In this document: piece by piece, positions 48,118-56,169 of the stretch
Layout of the letters: each line of letters begins with the position of its first letter
How positions within the stretch are numbered: the first letter of the stretch is position 1
Translations under genes and position numbers: made by a program
Origin: Sulfopaludibacter sp035606355
GTDB taxonomy: Bacteria; Acidobacteriota; Terriglobia; Bryobacterales; Bryobacteraceae
DNA length: 64,000 nucleotides
NCBI GenBank assembly: GCA_035606355.1
Contig: DATNFO010000024.1
Coordinates: 62,001-126,000 of the forward strand
Direction: 5' to 3'
The notes under the pieces: generated by a model
The model's input: only the letters and a program-made list of their open reading frames with translations
Told to the model about the DNA's origin: nothing
Databases searched by the model: none

Positions 48118-50385
48118 ATGGCTTATTGGGCTCACTCTGATTCGCGAGGGTTGCCACCGGAGGATCCTCAGGCGCATTGGCAACAGCTTGCCGCACATCT
48201 TGAAAATGTAGGCCGAATCGCCGCTGAACTGGCACGGCGGGCCAGGCCAGGAGACGAAGCCCTGGAACTTGCCGCGAAATTGTGCGGGTATCTGCACGAT
48301 TTCGGCAAATACACAGATTGCTTTCAGAAGAGGATTCGAACGGGTTTTGGCCGCTGCCCGCACGCAGCCCACGGGGCGGTCCTTGCTCAGAATGCCAAAT
48401 ACCCCGACGTCGCTTTCGCTATTGCCGGCCATCATTCCGGAATACCGGACGGGAAGGGCGGAACTGGGACGTTAGAAGCCCGAATTCGAGATTCTGAGCG
48501 AGAGGCGATTGCACTGCTGCCACGTGCCACAGCAGATGCCCCACTGATTGAGTTTGTTCCTACTTTGGGGTCTGCAAAGATTTCCCGTGAAGAGTTCGAC
48601 TTACGAACAAGAATGCTGTTCAGTTGCCTAGTAGATGCCGACCGGCTAGACAGCGCCGGGCGCGTACCGGAGTTGGCTGCATTGGACGCAGGCAGGAGGC
48701 TGAGGCAGGTGCTGCGTCACATCGAGACCCTGGCCGACAGCGCGCCTGACGGGCCGGTGAAGCAGGCTCGCCGTGAAGTGCTCGACGATTGTCTGGCGGC
48801 CGCCTCTCTGGACCAGCAACTACTATCGCTCGCGGTGCCGACCGGGTCGGGGAAAACTCTGGCGACGATGGCGTTCGCGTTACGGCGCGCCGCACTTTAT
48901 CCCGACCGATATCGCCGCGTGATCGTCGTGATCCCATACCTGTCGATTATCGAGCAGAACACCGACGTCTATGCGAATGTCTTCGGGCGAGACGCCATTC
49001 TGGAGCATCACTCGGGCACGGCGGACCGGCTTCGCACGATTGTTAGGAAAGAGGGCGACAAGTTCGTGCCAGAAGATAAACCGGAGGAGGAGTACGTGCC
49101 GCCGGATAGACGGCCAGGGACGGAAAACTGGGACGCTCCAATTATCGTGACTACATCGGTGCGTTTTTTTGAGTCGCTGTTTTCGAATCGCCCTTCGGAC
49201 CTGCGGCGCGCGCACAACGTCGCGCGCTCCATAGTCATTCTGGACGAGGTGCAAACGCTGCCCCGAAGCTTGTTAGCACCGTTGCTGAGCATGATTCGCG
49301 AGCTTACGGAGCAGTGGGGATGCACCTTCGTCTCCAGCACAGCAACCAAGCCGGCATTTGAAAAGCCGGCAGGAGCAGGCAGGAAAGGCTTCTGATGGCA
49401 GCCGGGCGCGGTTCGCGAGATCGCCCGGGACCCTAAGCGGCTTCACGAGTTGCTGAAGCGGGTAGTGATTGAGTGGGAACTCGACCGCCCGATTAGATGG
49501 GCCGAACTCGCGCGCCGGATTTTGACGGAACAGAGCGTTCTGTGCGTAGTGAACTTCCGGGACCATGCAGGGACGCTTTTCGACGAAGTATGGGACCAAT
49601 GCGAGCCGACGGAACGGGATTCTCTGTTTCATCTCTCCACCAGGATGTGCGCCCGTCATCGGCTGGACACTTTCGCGGCCATCCGCGCGCGGATGGAACA
49701 GCATCTGCCGTGCAGGGTGGTGTCGACGCAGTTGGTGGAAGCCGGGGTGGACCTGGATTTCGACGTTGGATTTCGCGCTCTGGGGCCCCTGGATTCGGTG
49801 TTCCAGGTGGCGGGACGGGTGGACCGAAACGGGCGGCTCACGGCGGCGGCGGGCCAAGCCGCAGGCCGGCTGGTGGTATTCCGCCCCGAAGATGAGGGAA
49901 TGCCTCCGAGTGAATACTCCGAGGCAACCAGTCGAACCTCCACTATGGCCAAAGAAGCGCTCAATCGGGGTACTTCGATTCAGCCCGAATCACTGGAAAC
50001 GATGGAGCATTACTGGAACAGGTTCTACGGAGAAGGAGCGGAGCAGGGTGAAAAATTTCAAGACTACCGACGTGAGTGGAAGTTCGCCACACTGGCAAAG
50101 GAGTTCGAAATGATCAGCACGCGCACCCTTGACGTGTATGTTCCGTACGATGCGGAGTCATGCCGAGATATCAAGAGGCTGCTCGGAATTGGTGAAATGA
50201 CCCTGGAACTGCGGCGCAGATTACAGAGGTATGTTGTCGGCGTTCAGCCGAATGAATTCCAGCGAGCGCGGCGGGTGCTGGAAGAGGTCCGGCCGGACAC
50301 TGGCATATGGGTGGCCTTTGAGGCCGCATACGATTCAAACAAAGGACTCAAGGTAGCGCTCGACGCCAGCCAGACGATGATATAG
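48118..50385 (+). pseudogene. cas3: cas3 (type I-C helicase-nuclease) with an in-frame UGA
   Basis: Together the two open segments encode 755 codons, the normal length of a type I-C Cas3, which unwinds and degrades target DNA recruited by Cascade. Segment 1 (425 residues) has the HD nuclease motif HDFGK at about 60-64 with HAAHG and AGHHS ligands, Walker A PTGSGKT at about 241-247, and DEVQ (motif II) at about 376-379 with SSAT. A TGA at 49393-49395 is followed in the same frame by WQPGAVREIARDPKRL and the RecA2 domain, with motif VI GRVDRNGR. A single transition (CGA or TGG to TGA) explains it. No in-frame restart near the stop would give a working protein. Confidence 0.9.
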
Positions 50386-50393
50386 GCAAGAAG

Positions 50394-50420
50394 GTTTCGG
50401 GGGCGTTTCGCCCCCGAAAC
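50394..50420. terminator. 12-bp hairpin between cas3 and cas5
   Basis: GTTTCGGGGGCG and CGCCCCCGAAAC pair perfectly around a 3-nt loop, 8 nt after the cas3 stop. It can end cas3 transcripts and, on the other strand, the crRNA-like RNA. No T-run follows on either side. Confidence 0.7.
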
Positions 50421-50484
50421 ATGGTCTTTGAACTACCTACGAGCCAACATTTTTCAATCCACGCTGCTCAGCCGTCCAGAGCAG
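50394..50484 (-). ncRNA. Candidate solitary crRNA-like (CreR-type) regulatory RNA
   Basis: Read on the minus strand: a hairpin CTGCTC/GAGCAG (50484-50479, 50469-50464) with a 9-nt loop, then CG and TGGATTGAAAA, which equals the 11-nt crRNA handle of this array except its last base. The exact repeat match is 13 nt (50464-50452). About 30-31 nt of spacer-like sequence follow (50451-50421), within the array's 31-36 nt range, then a hairpin with a perfect 12-bp stem and TTT loop (50420-50394). This is the order handle-spacer-terminator of a single crRNA gene. Spacer positions 1-17 match 50544-50560, just before cas5, at 14 of 17 bases. It could also be a decayed repeat remnant. Confidence 0.55.
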
Positions 50485-50494
50485 AACAAAACCC

Positions 50495-50560
50495 TTGACA
50501 CAGCGGTACATCAGGCCTAATCTACCATACATGTTTGAATGTCATGTTTGTTCGAAGGTA
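50495..50560 (+). promoter_or_regulatory. Candidate promoter of the cas5-cas2 operon and predicted guide target site
   Basis: TTGACA at 50495-50500 with TAATCT at 50518-50523 (17-nt spacer; weak -10). Downstream, 50544-50560 matches the spacer-like part of the minus-strand crRNA-like element except at positions 6, 8 and 12. The three bases on its PAM side (50541-50543) are GTC, one base off the TTC usual for type I-C. The site overlaps the GAAGG ribosome-binding region 8 nt before the cas5 ATG. Confidence 0.45.
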
Positions 50561-50567
50561 AAGCATT

Positions 50568-51269
50568 ATGACATCTAAAGTGCGCATCAAGGTGTCCGGA
50601 GAGTTCGCCTGTTTTACGGCGCCGACCGAAAAAGTTGAACGCGTGTCCTATCCGGTTCTTACGCCTTCGGCCGCGAGAAACATGCTCGATTCTATCTGCT
50701 GGCGTAAAGAGATGCGATGGGTGGTGACCTGCATTTCGGTTATGAAGCCGATTCGTTATGTTTCGCTCCGACGAAACGAGGTGCAGAGCAAGATCTCGCC
50801 AGCGGCGGTAAAGAGTTGGATGGCGGATCCGGAGAAGTACGAGCCACTGGCGGCGGGCGCGGGTGCGGGGAGGGATGGCACGCAACGCAATTCGGTTGTA
50901 CTGCGCGATGTCGAGTATGTAATCGAAGCATACCCGCTGGTTTTCAACGAAACGGGCGACAACACGCCCATGAAGTACCGGGCAATGATGGAACGCCGCG
51001 CTGAAAAAGGACAATGCTTCCAGCGTCCGTCATTGGGGTGCCGCGAGTTCGTGGCTCACTTCTCACTCGCGGACGAATCCGAAACGCCCGCGCCCATCAC
51101 CGAGGATTTTGGAAGAATGCTCTACGACATTGTTTTCCGCCCGAGCGGAAATCGCGCGATCTTCTTCGATGCGAAACTCGTGGACGGCGTCATGGATACC
51201 AGACCGGAGGTCGTGGTACAGGACGAAGCGATGCGAATGGAGGTCCTTCAATGTTCGTACAGGCATTAG
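50568..51269 (+). CDS. cas5c: Type I-C Cas5 (Cas5c/Cas5d), pre-crRNA processing
   Basis: 233 residues. In type I-C, which has no Cas6, Cas5c cuts the repeat hairpin and stays on the 5' handle in Cascade. The N-terminal RAMP strand (KVRIKVSGEFACFTAPTEKVERVSYPVLTPSAARNML, read in parts) and the conserved basic segment IRYVSLRRNEV are visible. The Tyr/Lys/His-type residues expected in the active site are available in this first part. The central MKYRAMMERRAEKGQCFQRP segment with LGCREF is typical. It starts with ATG at 50568, the first gene after a promoter-like region; the end overlaps cas8c by 19 nt. Confidence 0.93.
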   Translation: MTSKVRIKVSGEFACFTAPTEKVERVSYPVLTPSAARNMLDSICWRKEMRWVVTCISVMKPIRYVSLRRNEVQSKISPAAVKSWMADPEKYEPLAAGAGAGRDGTQRNSVVLRDVEYVIEAYPLVFNETGDNTPMKYRAMMERRAEKGQCFQRPSLGCREFVAHFSLADESETPAPITEDFGRMLYDIVFRPSGNRAIFFDAKLVDGVMDTRPEVVVQDEAMRMEVLQCSYRH

Positions 51270-53053
51270 CGGCGTACGCGGACGAATATCTTTCGGAGGA
51301 GATGGGCAGCGAAGCCTGGGAGCAGAAGCCGGTTCCGTACTTTATTGAGATCGGTTTTGATGGAACGTTCCTGGGAGTTGTGTCGCGCTCCCGGCAGGAG
51401 GCCCGCGGCAAGGCGACGGTTACTATTGCCGAGCCATTGACCGTACCCAAAACCCCACTGAAACGAAACAGTGGCCTGCACCCGCTGCTGGCGGCGGATG
51501 ACATTAAGTATGTGCTAGGGCCTGGCCGCTGGACTTCGGCGAAAGACAGCGACAGGGAAAACGCGTCGGAGCGCCACCGGGCATTTGTGGACTTCATCGG
51601 GACGGCGGCAAAGGCGACGGCCGATGAGGCGCTGATCTCCTGCGTCCGATTCTACGAGCGCGATGAGCAAGTGCAACGAGCGCGCGAGGAATTGAACGTG
51701 GCTAAGGCGGGGAGTTTTGTAGTGCTTTCGGTGGGCGGTCCGGTGATTTCGCGGCTTGCGCCTAGACGGTATTGGGAGCAACACTATCGCGACGCAAAGG
51801 AACGCATCGCATCAGGCGCATTGGTGGCGGAGTGTCTCATTTCCGGGCGCGTCGGTCCAGTCGCTCCAACACATGACCCAATCAAAGGACTAGGCAATGT
51901 GGGGGGACAGCCCGCGGGGGTGGCGCTGATGTCCTTCGATAAAGCCGCGTTTCGGTCGTATGGCTGGGACCAATGCGGCAACAGTCCGGTTTCTATGGAC
52001 CGCGCCGCGGCATACGTTTTGGCGCTTAATGACCTCTTAAAGAGCGACAGCCGCAGGCGAACCATTATCGGTGGGGTCGCTTTCGTGTACTGGACGAAGC
52101 AGCCGGCAGACTTCGATCCGATGCACTTCCTGTCCGCGCCGGACGTGAAGTCAGTGGAGGCGCTACTGCGCTTCGATCCCGAGGCCGATCCCGACCCGAA
52201 CGAGTTTTATCTGGCCGGCCTGTCGGCAAACGGAGCGCGCGTTATGATGCGCTACTGGATGGCGGAGCCATTACGCAAGGTGAAAGCGAATCTGAAGGAG
52301 TGGATCGAGGGGCTGCGGATCGTCGGCCTGAATGGCCAGGGTGCGAAGACGCCGGAGCGCTGGCAACTCTACCGGGCGATCGACCCGGACGAGAAATGGG
52401 GCGCACGGCGGATGCTTCCTCTGATACGGCGCGCGGTCGAAGGTCGAGCCAAACCACTGGGATACGACATGTTGTCCACCGTCCTGCGATATCTGCGGCA
52501 TCCGCCCGAGAGCAAAGGAGGCGGAGAAACAAAGAAACAGGAATTGCGCTTTACCGTGCCGCGCATGGCGCTGCTTCGGCTGTGCGTGAACGATGTCATC
52601 AAAGGAGGAAGAGCCATGACGGAAAAGCTGGACGTCGGACAGGACCATCCCGCGTATTTGTGCGGACGCCTGCTGGCGGAATACGAGAATCTGCAGGAGA
52701 CAGTTTATCGCTGGGCGGGCGAGGCGAAAGTGAACGTAACGATTGCCGACCGCTACTATTCGCTGGCTTCCACGAACCCGAAAGCCGCATTTCCGAAGGT
52801 CGAAGCGCTGGCGAGAAACCACTTTCAGAAACTGCGACGCGACAGGGTGCAGGCGATGATCGCTATCGAGCGCACGGTGGCAGACCTGCACCAGCGAATT
52901 GGAGCGGAGTTTCCGGCCGTTCTCGATCTCGACGGCCAAGGACGCTTTGCACTCGGGTTTTATCACCATAAAGCGGAAAGAAACGCACGGATTGCCGAAT
53001 TCACGCGGCAGAACGATTCCAGCAGCGACACAGAAAAGGAGACAGCAGAATGA
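51251..53053 (+). CDS. cas8c: Type I-C large subunit Cas8c (Csd1)
   Basis: 600 residues from the ATG at 51251, which has a GGAGG ribosome-binding site inside the end of cas5. An earlier in-frame start at 51014 would only translate cas5 out of frame. Signatures of the Csd1 family are KPVPYFIEIGFDGTF, PLKRNSGLHPLLAADDIKYVLG, AAYVLALNDLL and FYLAGLSANGARVMMRYWM; the C-terminal helical part contains HPAYLCGRLLAEYENLQE and the RVQAMIAIE region from which some I-C systems make a separate Cas11c. It recognises the PAM and anchors the complex on target DNA. It overlaps cas7 by 4 nt. Confidence 0.95.
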   Translation: MFVQALAAYADEYLSEEMGSEAWEQKPVPYFIEIGFDGTFLGVVSRSRQEARGKATVTIAEPLTVPKTPLKRNSGLHPLLAADDIKYVLGPGRWTSAKDSDRENASERHRAFVDFIGTAAKATADEALISCVRFYERDEQVQRAREELNVAKAGSFVVLSVGGPVISRLAPRRYWEQHYRDAKERIASGALVAECLISGRVGPVAPTHDPIKGLGNVGGQPAGVALMSFDKAAFRSYGWDQCGNSPVSMDRAAAYVLALNDLLKSDSRRRTIIGGVAFVYWTKQPADFDPMHFLSAPDVKSVEALLRFDPEADPDPNEFYLAGLSANGARVMMRYWMAEPLRKVKANLKEWIEGLRIVGLNGQGAKTPERWQLYRAIDPDEKWGARRMLPLIRRAVEGRAKPLGYDMLSTVLRYLRHPPESKGGGETKKQELRFTVPRMALLRLCVNDVIKGGRAMTEKLDVGQDHPAYLCGRLLAEYENLQETVYRWAGEAKVNVTIADRYYSLASTNPKAAFPKVEALARNHFQKLRRDRVQAMIAIERTVADLHQRIGAEFPAVLDLDGQGRFALGFYHHKAERNARIAEFTRQNDSSSDTEKETAE

Positions 53054-53946
53054 GCGTTGTAAAGAACCGGTATGATTTCGTTTTCTTATTCGATTGCCAG
53101 GATGGCAATCCGAACGGCGACCCGGATTCCGACAATTCTCCGCGGTTCGATCCGGAGACATTTCAGGGTCTGGTTTCGGATGTTTGCCTGAAACGCAAGG
53201 TCCGCGATTACGTGCTTTATGCGAACAGCGAAAGTGGAACGGTGCGGAACGGGTACGACATTTTTGTGATCGCAGGAAACACGCTGGAGAGCAGGCAGAA
53301 GATGCCGTACCAGGAGTTAAAGGAGGAGATCAAACCCGAGGGATCGAAGACCAAGGCGGCAGATATTGAGAAGGCGCGAGCGTGGATGAGCCGGCGGTTC
53401 TTCGATATCCGGGCGTTCGGGGCTGTCATGAGCACGACAGAGTTCAACTGCGGGCAGGTGCGCGGGCCGATTCAATTGACGTTCGCCCGCTCCATTGACC
53501 GCGTTCTGGCCACCGAGCATACGATTTCCCGACAGGCGTTCACCGGCGAGAAAGACATTAAGAACAGCACGGGGACGTTCGGCCGCAAACACACGATCGC
53601 GTACGGCTTGTACGTCGCGCATGGGTTTATCAATCCGATGTTCGCGGAGCGGACGGGGTTTTCGGAAGAGGATCTCGCGACCTTTTGGAACGCGCTGCGG
53701 TGCATGTTCGATGTGGACCGCTCGGCGGCGCGGGGTCTGATGTCGACCCGCGGGCTCTACATTTTCAAACACGAGTCGAAGCTGGGAAATGCGCAGGCCC
53801 AGACGCTATTCGAATCGGTTTCGGTGACGCGGAAAGAAGGAGTGGCCAGCCCGCGGGCGTTCTCGGATTACGCGATTACGCTACCGGCGGCCACGCCTGC
53901 CGGGGTCGAGTTCCTCAACGGGACGGTACAGGCGACCGCGGTTTAG
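53050..53946 (+). CDS. cas7c: Type I-C backbone subunit Cas7 (Csd2)
   Basis: 298 residues, RAMP protein that polymerises along the crRNA spacer. The N-terminal RYDFVFLFDCQDGNPNGDPD with NSPRFDPET is diagnostic of Csd2; VSDVCLKRKVRDYV, FFDIRAFGAVMST and GQVRGPIQLTFARSIDRV follow. It starts in an ATGA overlap with cas8c and is followed by cas4 after 4 nt. No interruptions are visible, so the Cascade subunits Cas5, Cas8 and Cas7 all look intact even though cas3 is not. Confidence 0.95.
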   Translation: MSVVKNRYDFVFLFDCQDGNPNGDPDSDNSPRFDPETFQGLVSDVCLKRKVRDYVLYANSESGTVRNGYDIFVIAGNTLESRQKMPYQELKEEIKPEGSKTKAADIEKARAWMSRRFFDIRAFGAVMSTTEFNCGQVRGPIQLTFARSIDRVLATEHTISRQAFTGEKDIKNSTGTFGRKHTIAYGLYVAHGFINPMFAERTGFSEEDLATFWNALRCMFDVDRSAARGLMSTRGLYIFKHESKLGNAQAQTLFESVSVTRKEGVASPRAFSDYAITLPAATPAGVEFLNGTVQATAV

Positions 53947-53950
53947 GGCG

Positions 53951-54640
53951 ATGTACGGGGAAGACGATTTGCTGCCGCTTTCGGGGTTGCAGCATTTCAC
54001 GTATTGCGAACGGCGTTGGGCGCTGATCCACCTGGAATCGCAATGGGAGGAAAACTCGTTCACGGCCGAGGGGCGCGTTCTGCACGAGCGCGTCCATTCG
54101 GCCGAGGTGGAGTCACGGCCAAGCGTGCTCACGCGACGGACTCTGCCGCTGCGCTCCTACCGGTTGGGACTGGCGGGACAGGCTGATATCGTCGAGTTCC
54201 TACCGGTCAACGAGGCGGCGCTTGGGGTGAGGCTGGAAGAGAGACGGGGCTTCTGGCAACCCCAGCCGGTGGAGTATAAGCGGCGAAAGGGACGCGCGGG
54301 CGCCACCGCATACGCAGTGCAACTGTGCGCGCAAGGACTGTGCCTAGAGGAGATGTTGGGGGTTCCGGTTCCGCAGGGCATGATCTACGATGGGACGACC
54401 CGCCGGCGCACTGCAGTGGCGCTCACCCGGGAACTAAGGGCTACGGTGGAGACCGCCGCGATGCGAATGCACGAGTTGTTCCGGACGCGGAAGACACCGG
54501 CGCCCGAATTTCGGCCTGCGTGCGAGAAGTGTTCCTTGAGAGAGGTGTGCCAGCCTGAAGCGCTACACGAGAGGCATTCGGTCGATCAGTATCTAAGGCG
54601 GGCGCTGGCGGCCAATCGCACCGAGGGGGATGAGGAGTGA
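53951..54640 (+). CDS. cas4: Cas4 Fe-S nuclease of the adaptation module
   Basis: 229 residues, RecB-like exonuclease that helps Cas1-Cas2 select PAM-proximal prespacers. The four cluster cysteines are visible: Cys19 in FTYCERRW and Cys191, 194 and 200 in ACEKCSLREVC. Nuclease residues are in GRVLHERVH, GQADIVEF and PVEYKRRKG (the D-x(n)-ExK core). It lies between cas7 and cas1 with 4-nt spacing or overlap, the standard type I-C order. Confidence 0.94.
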   Translation: MYGEDDLLPLSGLQHFTYCERRWALIHLESQWEENSFTAEGRVLHERVHSAEVESRPSVLTRRTLPLRSYRLGLAGQADIVEFLPVNEAALGVRLEERRGFWQPQPVEYKRRKGRAGATAYAVQLCAQGLCLEEMLGVPVPQGMIYDGTTRRRTAVALTRELRATVETAAMRMHELFRTRKTPAPEFRPACEKCSLREVCQPEALHERHSVDQYLRRALAANRTEGDEE

Positions 54641-55668
54641 AGCCGCTGCTCAACACGTTGTTTGTCACGCTACAGGGAGCTTACGTTCATCGCGAAGGCG
54701 AAGCCGTGACGGTGCGCCACGAAGATGAAGTGAAGCTGCGGATTCCAGTGCGCACTCTGCAGGGGGTCGTATGTTTCGGGCAAGTGACCTGTAGCGCGTT
54801 TTTGATGAGCCTGTGCGCCGAATTCGGCGTGGGAATCTCGTTCCTCACGGCGAACGGGCGATTCCTGGCGCGCGTGAACGGGCCTGTATCGGGCAATGTG
54901 CTGCTGCGGAAGGAGCAATACCGTCGCAGCGACCGGGATAGCGAGTCGCTGCCGATTGCGCGCGCGGTGGTGCTGGGGAAAATCGCGAATTGCCGTACGG
55001 TGATTCTGCGGGCGGCGCGGGAACGAGAGGCCGGCGATTCCAGGGTGGAACTGGAGCGAGTAGCGCTGCGTTTGGAGCGGACACTCACGGATGCCGAGGG
55101 TGCCAGTTCGGTGGATAGCCTGCGGGGGTTCGAGGGCGACGCAGCGCGCGTGTACTTTTCGGTATTCGACGAACTAATTGTCGCCAACAAGCCGGATTTT
55201 CAGTTCGCAGGCCGATCGCGGCGGCCGCCCCTCGACAATGTCAACGCCCTTCTGTCGTTCATCTATACACTCTTGACACACGATACGGTGGGCGCGCTGG
55301 AATCGTGCGGTCTCGATCCGGCGGTGGGGTACCTTCACCGCGACCGCCCGGGCCGGCCGAGTTTGGCGCTGGATCTGGTGGAAGAACTGAGGCCCGTGCT
55401 GGCGGACCGGCTGGCACTGACGCTGATTAACCGTAATCAAATAGCCGGAGCGGGGTTCCACAAGACGGAAACAGGCGGAGTTGCGATGGAGGACTCCACG
55501 CGAAAAGAGATCTTGCTGGCGTGGCAAAAGAAAAAGCAGGAAGAGGTTATGCATCCCTTCCTGCGCGAGCGAGTGCCGCTTGGGCAATTTCCGTATGTAC
55601 AAGCGTTGCTGCTGGCGCGGCATTTAAGGGGCGATTTGAACGGCTACCCGCCCTTAATCTGGCGCTGA
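54637..55668 (+). CDS. cas1: Cas1 integrase
   Basis: 343 residues, metal-dependent integrase that inserts new spacers at the leader end. The catalytic triad is present: Glu166 in LRGFEGDAAR, His234 in GYLHRDRPGR and Asp246 in LALDLVEELRP. The N-terminal beta domain starts LNTLFVTLQGAYVHREGEAV. It starts with a GTG that overlaps the cas4 stop (GTGA). Apparently intact, so new spacers could still be acquired. Confidence 0.96.
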   Translation: MKPLLNTLFVTLQGAYVHREGEAVTVRHEDEVKLRIPVRTLQGVVCFGQVTCSAFLMSLCAEFGVGISFLTANGRFLARVNGPVSGNVLLRKEQYRRSDRDSESLPIARAVVLGKIANCRTVILRAAREREAGDSRVELERVALRLERTLTDAEGASSVDSLRGFEGDAARVYFSVFDELIVANKPDFQFAGRSRRPPLDNVNALLSFIYTLLTHDTVGALESCGLDPAVGYLHRDRPGRPSLALDLVEELRPVLADRLALTLINRNQIAGAGFHKTETGGVAMEDSTRKEILLAWQKKKQEEVMHPFLRERVPLGQFPYVQALLLARHLRGDLNGYPPLIWR

Positions 55669-55691
55669 TTGCAGGGTGAGGGCTTGTCGCG

Positions 55692-55985
55692 ATGATGCTG
55701 GTTCTGGTGACCTACGATGTGTCGACGCTGGATGCGCAGGGCAAGAAACGACTGCGGCGAGTGGCGAAAGTGTGCCAGAACTACGGACAGCGGGTACAGA
55801 AAAGCGTTTTCGAATGCTGGATCGATCTGGCACAGTGGGTGGGTTTTCGCTCGAAATTATTGGCGGAGATCGACAGCGTGCAGGACAGCCTCCGATTCTA
55901 CTTTCTGGGAGACAAATGGCATGGGCGAGTAGAACACGTCGGAGCTCAAGCCGGCTATGATCCGCAGGGTCCACTGATCGTATAA
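55692..55985 (+). CDS. cas2: Cas2
   Basis: 97 residues, ferredoxin-fold partner of Cas1. It begins MMLVLVTYDVST with the conserved Asp, and continues RRVAKVCQNYGQRVQKSVFEC, the family signature, ending DPQGPLIV. It starts 23 nt after cas1; either of two adjacent ATGs (55692, 55695) may be used. The leader of the array begins directly after its stop. Confidence 0.95.
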   Translation: MMLVLVTYDVSTLDAQGKKRLRRVAKVCQNYGQRVQKSVFECWIDLAQWVGFRSKLLAEIDSVQDSLRFYFLGDKWHGRVEHVGAQAGYDPQGPLIV

Positions 55986-56169
55986 AGTGGCCGCGCGGAC
56001 CCTCAGTACTCATGAATCCATTAGAAGGTTCGCGCGCACTGTAAGTTCCTGTTTGGGGACGGTTAAGGCATTTCGGTAAAGAAAAGCAGCGGTGTCCTGA
56101 GAGTCGTTTTCCCCGGTTCGCGGATACTGTTTGTAGCGGCTTATTTTTTCAGCGATTTAGCGAATCGCA
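55986..56169 (+). promoter_or_regulatory. CRISPR leader
   Basis: 184 nt between the cas2 stop and the first repeat, ending in an AT-rich stretch (TTATTTTTTCAGCGATTTAGCG). It should hold the array promoter and the Cas1-Cas2 integration signals. The degenerate repeats lie at the far end of the array, which confirms that this is the leader side. Confidence 0.8.

Noticed and set aside
47800..48435. 211-codon minus-strand frame between receptor 3 and cas3
   Set aside because: It crosses the start of cas3 and reads the left direct repeat out of the frame of the true gene remnant; no domain is visible.
49393..49395. UGA in cas3 as a selenocysteine codon
   Set aside because: Position and family give no reason for selenocysteine, and no SECIS-like hairpin is evident immediately downstream.
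49395..49397. ATG overlapping the cas3 stop (TGATG) as a translational restart
   Set aside because: It is in a different frame from the RecA2 segment and soon meets stops; the TTG at 49450 is in frame but has no ribosome-binding site.
48118..50385. Natural two-gene Cas3 split
   Set aside because: Known splits separate the HD domain from the helicase. Here the break is between RecA1 and RecA2, with an uninterrupted reading frame on both sides of one stop codon.
51014..51250. N-terminal extension of cas8c
   Set aside because: It lies fully inside cas5 in another frame; the ATG at 51251 has a good ribosome-binding site and the family's usual N-terminus.
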